From the NCBI RefSeq assembly GCF_000316665.1, contig NC_019678.1, positions 2,294,001 to 2,358,000 of the forward strand: DNA of 64,000 nucleotides, in the 5' to 3' direction. Each line of letters starts with the position of its first letter. Position 1 is the first letter of the stretch. Source of the stretch: Rivularia sp. PCC 7116 (GTDB taxonomy: Bacteria; Cyanobacteriota; Cyanobacteriia; Cyanobacteriales; Nostocaceae). A model generated the notes under the pieces. It searched no databases and was not told the DNA's origin. It was given only the letters and a program-made list of their open reading frames with translations. This document shows, piece by piece, positions 27,008 through 36,941 of this stretch. The position numbers were made by a program, and so were the translations under genes.

Positions 27008-27391
27008 CTATAATTTATTTAGTAGCAGTTTGTTACCTTTATGCAATAATAAGCCCGTACCAATAATTCCTATGCCAAGCAAAGTTGAAGTATGCCCTGC
27101 TTCTGGAACTTTTTGGGGTACTGTAAACGAACCAGTTAATAAGGCTGTACCTGTAGTGCTAGGTTCTGTTGTTGCGTTTGGGTCAAAAATCGTATTTTCC
27201 GAAAGTGCTAAAGTCCCCGTTGCAACTTCAAACTTGCCTTCTCCACCCACAATAGTTGTAGTACCAGAAATCGATGTTGTAAGGTCTTCAAAGTTAGGTA
27301 TAACAGTACCAGTAGTAGTTGCAAATAATTTATCGTCACCGCTACCAACAAATGTCTCAGTCAGAACTGGTAATCCTTCTATACCAAACAA
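27008..27391 (-). pseudogene. N-terminally truncated PEP-CTERM protein remnant
   Basis: 127 codons. The end VPEAGHTSTLLGIGIIGTGLLL plus basic tail is a PEP-CTERM sorting signal variant, preceded by a Thr/Gly-rich extracellular-type segment. There is no signal peptide, ribosome site or ATG: the frame opens at TTG after a TAA seven codons upstream. It sits between trpE/G and trpC and is best read as a decayed exported-protein gene. Confidence 0.6.
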
Positions 27392-27511
27392 CGATACACT
27401 TCGGATTTATATGAAGATGTCTGGTTCGGGCGGCAGATGCTTAACAGTTAAGAGTTATCAGCAAGTAAACAATTGCTTATTAGTTACTGATAACTGTTAG
27501 TGATTAACTGT

Positions 27512-29713
27512 CTAAGTTACAGGTACCACTTCCGAATCTTCGGACTTCGTATATTTGTAAACGACGTTTTTAATCATTGCCAATCCAGCATCTCCAGCCA
27601 AAGTCATGATTGATTCTGGGTGAAACTGTACTGCTGCAATAGGCAACGTTTTATGTTCAACTGCCATAATCACATCGTCTTCTGACATTGCGGTAATTTT
27701 CAATTCTTGAGGAAATTTATCCTTGAGTGCAAATAAAGAATGATATCTACCAACTGTAATAGCTTCGGGTAAATCTTTAAACATTACCGAATCTGAGTCA
27801 GTAATATTAATCCGGGAAGGTTTACCATGTTGTGGATAATCTAAAACTCCTAATTCACCACCAAAAGCTTCAACAATGCCTTGCAATCCCAAACACACGC
27901 CGAAAACTGGGATATTACGACGCATACAAACTTTAACAGTTTGCTGAACTTTAAAATCACTTGGTTTTCCCGGTCCTGGAGACAATACAACTAAATCTGG
28001 ATTTTCGGTATCAAAAACTGATTCATCAAATCCATGACGGAGTGTTTTTACGGATGCTCCAGTTTGACGCATGTAGTTCGCCAAAGTGTGAACAAAAGAG
28101 TCCTCGTGGTCGATTAATAAAATGCGTTTTCCAGCTTCTACATCGCCAACACAAGCAGTTAAAGACTTTGCATCGCATTTGGCGGTTTTTACTTTTTCCC
28201 CTGCTCGGCGAATAGTTTCAAAAGCTGCGGCAGCTTTAGTTAAGGTTTCTTGTTCTTCGGCTGCGGGGATCGAGTCATACAATACTGTTGCACCGACTCG
28301 GACTTCGGCAATTGAATCTTTGAGTCTAATTGTCCGTAAAATCAATCCCGTATTCAAATCGCCGTTAAAGCATAAGTAACCTACCGCACCACCATACCAG
28401 CGTCTGGCACTGCGTTCGTTCTGTTCGAGATATTCAATTGCTGATTTCTTCGGTGCCCCCGTTACCGTCACAGCCCAAGTATGAGTTAAAAAGGCATCCA
28501 AAGCGTCAAATTCTCGTCTTAGCGTACCTTCTACATGGTCTACCGTATGGATTAGATGACTGTACATTTCAATTTGACGGCGACCAATTACTCGTACAGA
28601 ACCCGGTTTGCAAATCCGCGATTTATCATTGCGATCTACGTCGGTGCACATGGTTAATTCGGATTCATCTTTGAATGAATTAAGTAGCTGACGAATTTGC
28701 TTTTCATCATCGAGAGCATCCCTTCCCCGCGCTATAGTACCGCTAATCGGACAAGTTTCTACCCTTCTACCATCAACTCGAACAAAGATTTCTGGGGAAG
28801 AACCAATAAGGTATTCTCCACCTAAATTAAATATGAAGCCGTAAGGACTCGGATTAATTTGCCCTAAAGTGGTGAATAATTCTGAAGGTTTCGCTTCACT
28901 GGTTTGAGAAAAGTTTTGTGAAGGTACAACTTCAAATAAATCGCCACGGCGGAAGTAATCAAGGGCACCTTCTACCTGCTTGGCATATTCGCCTTTCTCA
29001 TGATCTGAGGTACGCTCCTGAGTCAAGCGTTTACCTCTATAATCTATAGATTCACCAGTACGAGGAAGATTCTGCGTAGTAGCTTCTCCTTTCTCAAACT
29101 CATAACTGAGACGATAAGCACGTTGCAGATAATAGTCAACAACTACCAACTCATCAGGTAAATACAGCACTAAATCTCTTTGATCGTCCGCACGCTGCAA
29201 GCGTTGAGAAATTGGTTCAAACTGAAATACTAGATCGTAACCAAACGCGCCATAAAGCCCTAAATGCTCATCTTCATCGCTGTAAAAAGCTTGTAGAATA
29301 TCGCGGATAACTGTAAAAGCTGAAGGTTGTTTGCTGCGCTCTTCTTCTGCAAAAAATTGTTGCGATCGCTTGATGGTACCGGTAATACTTGCCGTAGTAA
29401 TTTCGACTTGTGCTAGTTGCGAATGATTTGATAAACGCTGCAAAAGCATTGGTAAAATCACCTTACCGCGTTCGTTCAAAGCCTTAATACTAAAACTTTT
29501 ATCTCGGGTAGCTATTTCCAGAGGTGGATTTACAAATCCAATTGCCCATCTTTTGTATCTTCCCGGATATTCATAATTACTTTTGAGCAAACCCCCACGC
29601 TTTGAATCAAGGTGAAACAATATATCTTGTAAGGCTGCATCAATCTCAACTTCCGTAACCGTGCGAGATACATTAATACCGCCACTAGTTATGTAAGCTT
29701 GCTTTTCGATCAT
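27512..29713 (-). CDS. trpE/G: fused anthranilate synthase, components I and II
   Basis: 733 residues. TrpE part about 1-520: chorismate-binding signature CPISGTIARG, DVDRNDKSRICKPGSV, AVTVTGAPKKSAI. An N-terminal LLKSNYEYPGRY matches the tryptophan feedback-site region. TrpG part about 530-733: glutamine amidotransferase with Cys in VFGVCLGLQG and His-Glu in QFHPES. Makes anthranilate from chorismate and glutamine. The fused form is known in some bacteria, including heterocystous cyanobacteria. AGAGGAA lies before the ATG. Confidence 0.96.
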   Translation of the reverse strand: MIEKQAYITSGGINVSRTVTEVEIDAALQDILFHLDSKRGGLLKSNYEYPGRYKRWAIGFVNPPLEIATRDKSFSIKALNERGKVILPMLLQRLSNHSQLAQVEITTASITGTIKRSQQFFAEEERSKQPSAFTVIRDILQAFYSDEDEHLGLYGAFGYDLVFQFEPISQRLQRADDQRDLVLYLPDELVVVDYYLQRAYRLSYEFEKGEATTQNLPRTGESIDYRGKRLTQERTSDHEKGEYAKQVEGALDYFRRGDLFEVVPSQNFSQTSEAKPSELFTTLGQINPSPYGFIFNLGGEYLIGSSPEIFVRVDGRRVETCPISGTIARGRDALDDEKQIRQLLNSFKDESELTMCTDVDRNDKSRICKPGSVRVIGRRQIEMYSHLIHTVDHVEGTLRREFDALDAFLTHTWAVTVTGAPKKSAIEYLEQNERSARRWYGGAVGYLCFNGDLNTGLILRTIRLKDSIAEVRVGATVLYDSIPAAEEQETLTKAAAAFETIRRAGEKVKTAKCDAKSLTACVGDVEAGKRILLIDHEDSFVHTLANYMRQTGASVKTLRHGFDESVFDTENPDLVVLSPGPGKPSDFKVQQTVKVCMRRNIPVFGVCLGLQGIVEAFGGELGVLDYPQHGKPSRINITDSDSVMFKDLPEAITVGRYHSLFALKDKFPQELKITAMSEDDVIMAVEHKTLPIAAVQFHPESIMTLAGDAGLAMIKNVVYKYTKSEDSEVVPVT

Positions 29714-30549
29714 GGGCTATTCCTCTGGAAAAATTGCTGAGTATGCAGTTAAACGTTAAGTCAAAAATTAAAAATCAAAAAAATCAAATTTAGGTAGAAG
29801 CTATAAATGCATTCACCTCTGCTGTTTGTGGTTATACGACTAATTACTTTATTATCTTCACTACCGTGGATTTCTAACTTATGACTAATTCTAATTACAA
29901 ATAAATTACAATAATTCAACCACAGTATAATTGCTAAAACCTAGTCAAGCTAATGTACCGCTCAATACTACGTGAGATATTAATAAAAATTTGAAAAAAT
30001 ATGCATTTAAAGCTCAAAATAAGACAACCAATTTAATTTGTGTCGCAAGTTTTCGCGAACAAATATTCTTTGTATAGGTATACGCTTTGATTCAAAGCAT
30101 ACAGTAAAACACAAACCTAATGCAAAAAATTACAGGTATAAGCGGAACAGCAATATCCGGAAAACCCCTAGCCGTGAACTTTTTAAATGTCTTAATAATT
30201 TAAGACTACTAGATATCGTGCAAGGCATACATGAACTTTTTTTCGATAGGTGTGTCCAATTTTTAGCTGTTACATAAGTTTACTAAAAAAAAATGACATA
30301 CAAAAAATCAGTATTATTGCTACCATCCAGAGTATGAAAAAGATTATATGTCTTCGGAGGGGGAAGAGGGGGAAGAGGGGGAGAGGGGGGAGAACAAAGA
30401 TTATTTTAACCTTCAACCTTTTAACTTGTTCCTTGTCTCCGGCAAGGAATACAATATTGGAGGCTCTGCCTCTTATACACAGAGGAGGCGGAGCCTCAAG
30501 AAATGACATTCCAAGTCAGAGACTTGGAACGAGCGGGCACCTTTAACCT
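29714..30549. other. 836-bp intergenic region with repeats
   Basis: AT-rich left part without a credible gene (a 79-codon plus frame at 30038 has no support). At 30357-30390 a GGGGAAGA purine tract. At 30426-30533 a three-hairpin repeat: CCTTG..CAAGG, GAGGCTCTGCCTC..GAGGCGGAGCCTC, CCAAGTC..GACTTGG. A related copy lies at 41402-41502. Confidence 0.6.
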
Positions 30550-31959
30550 TTAACCTTTCACCTTTAACCTTTCACCTTTAACCTTACCAACCGTTAAATG
30601 CTGCAATATCAACTCACATACATCGGTTGCTTCGATAGATGAAGCATTAATTAAGTCACTTTGTTTACTAATTAATAAAGGTCCCATTTCGGGGGTGGGG
30701 GGAATACAGCCATGAGAACCTTTTACTAAGGAAGCATCTAATGGAATCACATCCATCAAGTAGCGAAAACCTAGCTTTTTCTTGAGCAACTTTAAGCCTA
30801 CTTTGAGTTTGGGAAATTTGATTTGAGGATTGACAAATAATTCTACTGGATCGTAACCGGGTTTGCGGTGAATATCTACTGCTCTGGCAAAGTCTGGAGC
30901 GCGTTTATCGTCGAGCCAGTAATAATAAGTGAACCATGCATTACTGTTTGCAACAGCGATTAATTCCCCGCTTCGAGAATGATTTAGATGATAATCTGGC
31001 TTGCTAGTTTCGTCTAAAACGTAGTCTATTCCCTCAGTTTCTTTTAACAGGTTTTTGACTTGAGGAATACAATCGGCATCGTTGACGTAAACATGAGCAA
31101 TTTGGTGGTCGGCTACGGCGAAAGCTTTACTAGCTCCGGCATCGAGGAGTTCTCTTCCTTCTTCTTCGCGAATGGCTAATAAACCTTTTGAACGCAATAA
31201 TCTATTAATATGAATAGGTTGGGAGACAGATGTAATTCCATATTCTGATAGGACAACAACAGAGGCTCCGCGTTGTTCGTAAAAATTAATTAAATCGCCG
31301 CAAACAGCATCGACTTCTTGCAATTCTTTAGCTATTTTGTCTTGATTGGGACCAAATTTTTGCAAACAGTAATCTAGATGCGGTAGATAAATCAAAGTTA
31401 AATTAGGGCTGCATTTTTCTTCTACCCATTTTGATGAATTGGCAATCCATTGTGTAGATGCAATTGATGCAGTTGGTCCCCAAAAGTTGAATAAAGGAAA
31501 CTGTCCGAACTCTGCTTGTAATTGCTCGCGAAAATTACTTGGTTGAGTATAAATATCGGGTATTTTTCTACCATCAGCAGGATACATCGGTCGGGGAGTT
31601 ACTGCATAATTTGCCGATGAATACATGTTGTACCACCAGAACATATTAGCGCAGGTAAAATCAGAATCCAATTGTCTTGCCATCTCCCATATTTTCGGAG
31701 ATTGAACTAACTTATTCGACTGTCGCCAAAACTTAGTTTCACAGTCATCTCTAAAATACCAACCATTACCGACAATGCCATGCTCTGATGGCATTTTACC
31801 CGTTAAATAAGTAGACTGTACCGAACAAGTAACCGCTGGTAAAACTGGTTCTACAGTGGCAACTTTTCCCCCCTCAGCCCATCGCGAAAGCATTGGTGTA
31901 TGCTTTCCTAATAAATTTTTAGTTAATCCGACTACGTTAATTACTACTGTTTTATTCAT
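30550..31959 (-). CDS. eboF: EboF-type phosphodiesterase/nucleotide pyrophosphatase
   Basis: 469 residues, alkaline phosphatase superfamily: nucleophile region PAVTCSVQSTYLTG (about 42-55), GNGWYFRDD, IYLPHLDYCLQ metal-binding segment, VVLSEYGI and HSRSGELIAVA. Matches the ebo-operon member described as a type I phosphodiesterase. Genetics in Nostoc punctiforme tie ebo genes to precursor export for scytonemin; the enzymatic substrate is unknown. The C-terminal GKVKGERLKVKG is encoded by a tandem CCTTTAA-type repeat that runs across the stop. Confidence 0.88.
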   Translation of the reverse strand: MNKTVVINVVGLTKNLLGKHTPMLSRWAEGGKVATVEPVLPAVTCSVQSTYLTGKMPSEHGIVGNGWYFRDDCETKFWRQSNKLVQSPKIWEMARQLDSDFTCANMFWWYNMYSSANYAVTPRPMYPADGRKIPDIYTQPSNFREQLQAEFGQFPLFNFWGPTASIASTQWIANSSKWVEEKCSPNLTLIYLPHLDYCLQKFGPNQDKIAKELQEVDAVCGDLINFYEQRGASVVVLSEYGITSVSQPIHINRLLRSKGLLAIREEEGRELLDAGASKAFAVADHQIAHVYVNDADCIPQVKNLLKETEGIDYVLDETSKPDYHLNHSRSGELIAVANSNAWFTYYYWLDDKRAPDFARAVDIHRKPGYDPVELFVNPQIKFPKLKVGLKLLKKKLGFRYLMDVIPLDASLVKGSHGCIPPTPEMGPLLISKQSDLINASSIEATDVCELILQHLTVGKVKGERLKVKG

Positions 31960-31960
31960 A

Positions 31961-32051
31961 TGTTAGTTGTTAGTTGTTAGTTGTTAGTTGATAGTTGATA
32001 GTTGATAGTTGATGATCCACACCCGACCGGTGAAAGTTGATAGTTGATAGT
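31961..32051. repeat. heptamer tandem repeat (STRR)
   Basis: TTAGTTG units grading into ATAGTTG, interrupted by GATGATCCACACC..CGGTGAAAG (about 32011-32035), directly before the eboF ATG. The interrupter is found inverted at 48237-48266. An IR relative of the 21990 element lies at 32090-32143. Confidence 0.8.
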
Positions 32052-32173
32052 GTAAATATAATCTTTTTAGGTATATTATTTTTTATAGGTTCGTAGTAAG
32101 GCATTTAGTCTTTAATTCGACCACTTTAGCGCTTACTACAAACCAGTATCGACTAACAACTAACCACTAACAA

Positions 32174-33427
32174 CTATCTACTAACTACTAATTCTTGATG
32201 ATTGGTTGCTTGTAATTTCCATAAAACCCATTCATACTCGCGCTGAATGGATGCTGCGATATCTACTTTCATTTCGGGAGGTAAAACTTCCCAAGTGTAG
32301 GTTTCAATTTCTAAGTGATTGCAAATGTCTTTATGTTGCAATAGTTCAAATACGGTAACTATATCGTCTTGAGTTGATTTCAATACTTGATAGTCATCGA
32401 TAAATAATGGTACGTGAAAATGGGTTCTCCATTCACAAGCGTTGCTTTCTTCGAGAAAAGATAAGGCTGTGGTTAAATCTCGATAATTCTGTAAACTTCC
32501 GTCAGCATTGCGAGCAATTACTTGATGTAAATATGTGGATTCGGCAAAAGGTTGCAATCTTTCTTTGAGTAACAGCCTTTTGCTTTTGTCTTTGGATATT
32601 TCGGCTTTTAATGCAGCACTAATCTGAATTTTGCCAATTTGGATGCCAGCAGCTTGAAATTTTTCAAATACAGAAACCGGATTTTCATACTCTACTGCAA
32701 AATGGCAGGTGTCGTAACACACTCTCACGTGTTCGAGTAACAGTACTTCGGCTGCTGCTTGAGGAATTGCTAGGTTTTTGGCTAAATATGTTCCACCGAT
32801 GGGTAACAAATATTTTTCAAAGTATTTTATGACTTCTTCAGCATTTTCAATTAATCCATCCGGCTCGGGTTCTAAATTCAAATGCAGAACTTTATCGGTT
32901 GCAGCCCGGATTCTTACCATTTGCGCTACGACTTGAGCTATATGGATAGTAGCACTGCTCATTAATTTGGCTTGAGAAAGTTGATTGCCCTCAAACCAAG
33001 GTTTATAAGATATGGGTACTGTAGAAATACTACCTTCTATTTCTTCGGGCAATAATTCGGCAAGAATTTGAGTCAATCTTAATGTATAATCCAAACGCTC
33101 TTGTTTAGACCAATCCGGTGCATATACTTTGTCTTTTACAACTTGTAAGTGAAATCCACCGTAGGGAAAACCATTTAGCGTGAAAACATATAAATCGTGT
33201 TCGTTTAACCACGATTTAAACTCTTCCAAGGTATTTCCTTGTAAAAGTTCTCTAGATGCTGCATTTGCTAAACGCAATCCGATGCCGAAAGGTTGGTTGG
33301 GCGATAGCTTTTTCTTCAAAGAAGGAATATATTGCTGCAAATTAGCAAAAACCTGAGTCCAATCTTCACCGGGATGAATATTGGTGCAGTAAGTTAGGTG
33401 AAAATTTTTGTTAGAAAAGACTTTCAT
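32174..33427 (-). CDS. eboE: EboE, xylose-isomerase-like TIM barrel
   Basis: 417 residues. Starts with SNKNFHLTYCTNIHPGEDW, then AP-endonuclease-2/xylose-isomerase-like metal-site segments: LHLNLEPEPDGLIEN, VCYDTCHFAVEYENP, THFHVPLF. Soluble. Ebo operon member; substrate unknown. Its last residues (ELVVSR and stop) are encoded by a TTAGTAG tandem repeat. Confidence 0.88.
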   Translation of the reverse strand: MKVFSNKNFHLTYCTNIHPGEDWTQVFANLQQYIPSLKKKLSPNQPFGIGLRLANAASRELLQGNTLEEFKSWLNEHDLYVFTLNGFPYGGFHLQVVKDKVYAPDWSKQERLDYTLRLTQILAELLPEEIEGSISTVPISYKPWFEGNQLSQAKLMSSATIHIAQVVAQMVRIRAATDKVLHLNLEPEPDGLIENAEEVIKYFEKYLLPIGGTYLAKNLAIPQAAAEVLLLEHVRVCYDTCHFAVEYENPVSVFEKFQAAGIQIGKIQISAALKAEISKDKSKRLLLKERLQPFAESTYLHQVIARNADGSLQNYRDLTTALSFLEESNACEWRTHFHVPLFIDDYQVLKSTQDDIVTVFELLQHKDICNHLEIETYTWEVLPPEMKVDIAASIQREYEWVLWKLQATNHQELVVSR

Positions 33428-33485
33428 ATTTATAACTGTTTATCAAATGCTAAACGCAAATTGCGAATTGCAACATTGCGAATAA

Positions 33486-34685
33486 TTACATTTTCGCATT
33501 AGATAACAGGGTAATTGCTTGTTGATATGAAGAATTTTTTACTGCATGAACCTCAATTTCTTCTCCAATTCTTTGCAAAAGTGTTAGGGTTAGTTCTCCA
33601 CCCAAATGTTCCCGGAATTCGTTTAACCCGCGAAACAAACATCTGGGATGTTCTATATTAGACTCTTGGGCAAGTTCGGGAATGTATAATTCAAATCCTA
33701 ATATCTTGAAGGTATTTAGTATATTTTGCCATTCGCAATGTGAAAGCATTCCTTCTAGATAAGAATAAGTGCTGTCTAAAGCAATACCAATTGCCACCGC
33801 TTCCCCATGACGCAAACGATAATTAGTCAATTGTTCGAGTTTATGAGCAGCCCAATGTCCAAAATCTAGAGGGCGAGAAGAACCCATTTCAAAAGCATCA
33901 CCGCTATTAGCAATATGCTGTAAATGTAGCTGGGCGCATCGATAAATTACCTGCTGCATTACTTCTATATTGCGACGAGCTAAGAGTGCAGCATTATTAG
34001 AGATAAATTCAAAAAATTCTGCATCTTTAATCAGCGCAACTTTCACCGCTTCAGCAATACCCGCTCGCCAATCTCTATCATCTAGACTGTTAAGAAAATC
34101 GAAATCGTTGATAACAGCATAAGGTGGTGCAAAACTTCCTAAAAAATTCTTTTTACCGAAAGCATTGATACCATTTTTAACACCTACAGCAGAATCATTT
34201 TGAGCCAGTACAGTTGTAGGAATACGGATAAGACGAATTCCTCTATGGGCAGTAGCTGCCGCATATCCAACTAAATCCAGAACCGCACCACCACCAATTG
34301 CAATAATATAAGAGTGACGACAAATACCGGCATTCTCGACTAACTGATGAATATCTTCTAGTAATTGAGGATTATTCTTTGCTGCTTCACCGCCGGGAAC
34401 TATCATTGCTTCGGCAGATAAAGTTAAAATATCAGCATTGCGATCGCAATATTGCCGCAATTTCGAGAGCAAGTCACCTCGATGTTCCAACAAACCACCA
34501 TCGACAACAAACACAATCTTTTTAGGCTTTGCTTCGCCATCATTTTCAATAATCTGCGCTAAAAGCGGATTATCCAAATCAAAAATCCCGTTAGTGAAGT
34601 GAACCGGATAATTAAAAGTCACCTCAACCCGTTGCTGAATCGGTTGCAGATTATATTTAGGCTTGCTTTTTACTTCTAATATCAT
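33486..34685 (-). CDS. eboD: EboD, dehydroquinate-synthase-like sugar phosphate cyclase (the 'aroB' of scytonemin clusters)
   Basis: 399 residues, longer than the about 360 of AroB. Sugar-phosphate-cyclase features: NAD-binding AIGGGAVLDLVGYAAAT, RIPTTVLAQNDSAVGVKNGIN, AEAVKVALIKD and RHGEAVAIG. Compared by eye with AroB, the NLGH motif is DFGH and the Lys of the KAEVV segment appears replaced by His, so true dehydroquinate synthase activity is doubtful. It is followed directly by eboE-eboF. An aroB-type gene sits here in scytonemin clusters; the sequence fits the ebo family better. Confidence 0.82.
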   Translation of the reverse strand: MILEVKSKPKYNLQPIQQRVEVTFNYPVHFTNGIFDLDNPLLAQIIENDGEAKPKKIVFVVDGGLLEHRGDLLSKLRQYCDRNADILTLSAEAMIVPGGEAAKNNPQLLEDIHQLVENAGICRHSYIIAIGGGAVLDLVGYAAATAHRGIRLIRIPTTVLAQNDSAVGVKNGINAFGKKNFLGSFAPPYAVINDFDFLNSLDDRDWRAGIAEAVKVALIKDAEFFEFISNNAALLARRNIEVMQQVIYRCAQLHLQHIANSGDAFEMGSSRPLDFGHWAAHKLEQLTNYRLRHGEAVAIGIALDSTYSYLEGMLSHCEWQNILNTFKILGFELYIPELAQESNIEHPRCLFRGLNEFREHLGGELTLTLLQRIGEEIEVHAVKNSSYQQAITLLSNAKM

Positions 34686-34699
34686 GATTAATTATAGAT

Positions 34700-34799
34700 A
34701 ATTGGGAATTCGGAATTGGTAATTGGTAATTGGTAATTGGTAATTGGTAATTGGTAATTGGTAATTGTTCACTGCTCACTGTTCACTGTTCACTGTTAA
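34700..34799. repeat. heptamer tandem repeats (STRR)
   Basis: About eight GGTAATT units followed by CACTGTT units that reach into the 3' end of dsbA. The dsbA stop lies inside the array. Confidence 0.85.
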
Positions 34800-35402
34800 C
34801 TGATTAACAAACGCTTCTTTTGACTGAGAACCAATTACTTTTATTTCGTTGTTAATAATAAAAAACGGTACGCTATTAATACCCAAACTATGGGCATTGT
34901 CTGATTTCATCACAATTGCGTTGAGAGCAATTTTATCATTCAAGTGCAACGCTAAATCTGGAAAATCTATTCCGCAAGATTTCGCGATTGCTAATATTAC
35001 TTCAATATTTCCTAGATTTAAACCCTCTTCAAAATAAGCTTGATAAATTGCTTCAACAACTTTAGCTTTAGAATCTTCTGGAGTTAATTCAATTAATCTA
35101 TGAGAAAGAGTAGTATTAACAGCCAATCGCACTTTTGTAAAATCCAAAACTACTCCAGCAGCTTCACCCATACGTTGCGTATAATCAAACATTTGCTGTA
35201 ACTGCGAGAGTGAAATCCCTTTTCGCTCTTGCATAAAATCACGAAACTCATATCCCCCACTAGGAACCGAATTATCCAAAAGAAAAGGATGCCAGCGAAT
35301 ATCTACAGCTTCACCATTATATTCAGATAGCGCATCAAAAAGATGCTTTTTGCCAATTCTACACCAGGGACATACAGTATCATGAAATATATCTATTTGC
35401 AT
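34776..35402 (-). CDS. dsbA: DsbA/FrnE-like thioredoxin-fold oxidoreductase
   Basis: 208 residues. N-terminal thioredoxin active site CPWC (about 11-14) after MQIDIFHD, then an all-helical insert and NSVPFFIIN with the cis-Pro. No signal peptide, so it is of the cytosolic FrnE type rather than exported DsbA. Consistently present in scytonemin clusters; role unproven. The last residues (LTVNSEQ) are STRR-encoded. Confidence 0.88.
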   Translation of the reverse strand: MQIDIFHDTVCPWCRIGKKHLFDALSEYNGEAVDIRWHPFLLDNSVPSGGYEFRDFMQERKGISLSQLQQMFDYTQRMGEAAGVVLDFTKVRLAVNTTLSHRLIELTPEDSKAKVVEAIYQAYFEEGLNLGNIEVILAIAKSCGIDFPDLALHLNDKIALNAIVMKSDNAHSLGINSVPFFIINNEIKVIGSQSKEAFVNQLTVNSEQ

Positions 35403-35689
35403 AGCTTTTTGATAACTATAATTAAACAGAATTTACAAAAATAGCAGAGGGCACAAGAGAAAAGTGCAAATGGAAATTTATTTCTAAATGAAACTGCTCC
35501 CAACTCACTCTGAAATTAAATATCAAATTACTTTTTCTACCCCCTCTTCCCCCTCTTCCCTCTCTTCACCCTCTGCCAAACATAGTTAATCGTAAAGCCG
35601 GGAAGAAAGTAGCTCCCAACCCGGAGACTGAGAACTATTCAAATGCATCGATTTCTATTATCAACTGCTGCTTATGCCTATCTTCTTTA

Positions 35690-36616
35690 TCAAGTAGTAA
35701 GTAAAACATTTTCACTATCATCTTTTTTTACTTCCTGCTGATGTTTTTGTGAAGTAAAATTATCATGAATTAAATAATCTTCTACTGTTTGTTTCAGCTT
35801 ATTTTCAGAAGTCAGAGCTTCATTAAAGAAACTTTGAGTAGATTCAAACTCTTTTATCAATGCTTCTCTATCTTTACTCGCTACAAGTTTAGCCAAACGA
35901 TTATATGTTTCGGCGAGAGAAACTATCATTTCGCATCTTTCTTCAGTTGCTAAAATAATATCCGCACACAAATGCGAACTTTGAGCAAATAAACGTTTAA
36001 GAATATCGATTTCTTGAAGATAAGTTGGACTAGCCATCGATAAACTACGCTGAATATCGATATTTTCTTCAGCTAAAAATACACCCAAGCTAAACCTATC
36101 AAAATGACGCATTGCTTGAATAATGACCATCATTTTATCGTGTTCTTTGGCTGTAGATTCCACCAACTTGCTACCTTTAGCTGCAAAGAAATCTAGCAAC
36201 CATGTAAATTGAGCCTCATTGCGTCCCCCACATACCACCACAATCTGTTCTGCAAAGGATTCAACTTTAGGTCCAAACATCGGATGTAATCCCATTACAG
36301 CACCTTGGTGGTACTTTAGCATCGCTTGCACGGGTTCAACTTTGACACTGGTAATATCGGCGATCGCTGTTGTGGGTTTTAGATATTGAGCAGCACGTTT
36401 AATTACCTCTACAGTTTTCTCAATGGGAACCGAAACCAGTACTAAGTCAGCATTGCTAAGTAATTGATCCGCAAATTGCCAATCTTGATTACCAAAAGCC
36501 TCTACATTATGCCCGCTCTCTGACAGTTCCCTGGCAAAAAACTGTCCCATCTTGCCTTTTCCACCGATAATAGTTATCCGCCGAGATTCGCTCTCACTTT
36601 CTTTTTTATAAACCAT
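35690..36616 (-). CDS. tyrA: prephenate dehydrogenase (TyrA)
   Basis: 308 residues. Rossmann motif IIGGKGKMGQFFA (about 16-28), GLHPMFGP, and IQAMRHFDRF, as in TyrA enzymes of the E. coli kind without the chorismate mutase domain. Converts prephenate to p-hydroxyphenylpyruvate, the second substrate of ScyA. The basal pathway enzyme of cyanobacteria is usually an arogenate dehydrogenase; this copy is dedicated by location. Confidence 0.93.
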   Translation of the reverse strand: MVYKKESESESRRITIIGGKGKMGQFFARELSESGHNVEAFGNQDWQFADQLLSNADLVLVSVPIEKTVEVIKRAAQYLKPTTAIADITSVKVEPVQAMLKYHQGAVMGLHPMFGPKVESFAEQIVVVCGGRNEAQFTWLLDFFAAKGSKLVESTAKEHDKMMVIIQAMRHFDRFSLGVFLAEENIDIQRSLSMASPTYLQEIDILKRLFAQSSHLCADIILATEERCEMIVSLAETYNRLAKLVASKDREALIKEFESTQSFFNEALTSENKLKQTVEDYLIHDNFTSQKHQQEVKKDDSENVLLTT

Positions 36617-36941
36617 AAAATTGAGTCTTAATATTTAAAAAACAAACGCTAAAAAGAGCGTAATTATGAATTAATGTAGCGATATTCTTTCAATCATAAA
36701 TGCCAAACTGACTACAATATTGTTTTCGTCTGTTTTTGCTAAATTATGTGAAAAATATTTTCTCAAAACATAAATTTAGTTTTAATAATAAATATTTAAT
36801 TAATTTGGTTAATATTTTTTAAAATCGATTAATTTATATTTGTTTAAATAAAGATGAAATATATCCACAATCCCTGAAATACCTCAAACATCCGATAAAT
36901 GAATTCAGTAAAAGCAAATAAGTAACTCCAACCACTAACTA
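36617..36941. other. AT-rich intergenic region
   Basis: 325 bp upstream of tyrA. No gene seen. CTAAC/CCCTAAC tandem repeats at 36930-36960 run into the 3' end of the glycosyltransferase gene. Confidence 0.6.

Noticed and set aside
30038-30277. 79-codon plus-strand frame in the eboF-trpE gap
   Set aside because: No ribosome site, Lys/Asn/Arg-rich chance composition, AT-rich surroundings, no neighbour in phase.
34700-34799. Tandem heptamers considered as protein-binding iterons
   Set aside because: The same kind of array occurs at many unrelated sites in the window; they are ordinary cyanobacterial STRRs.
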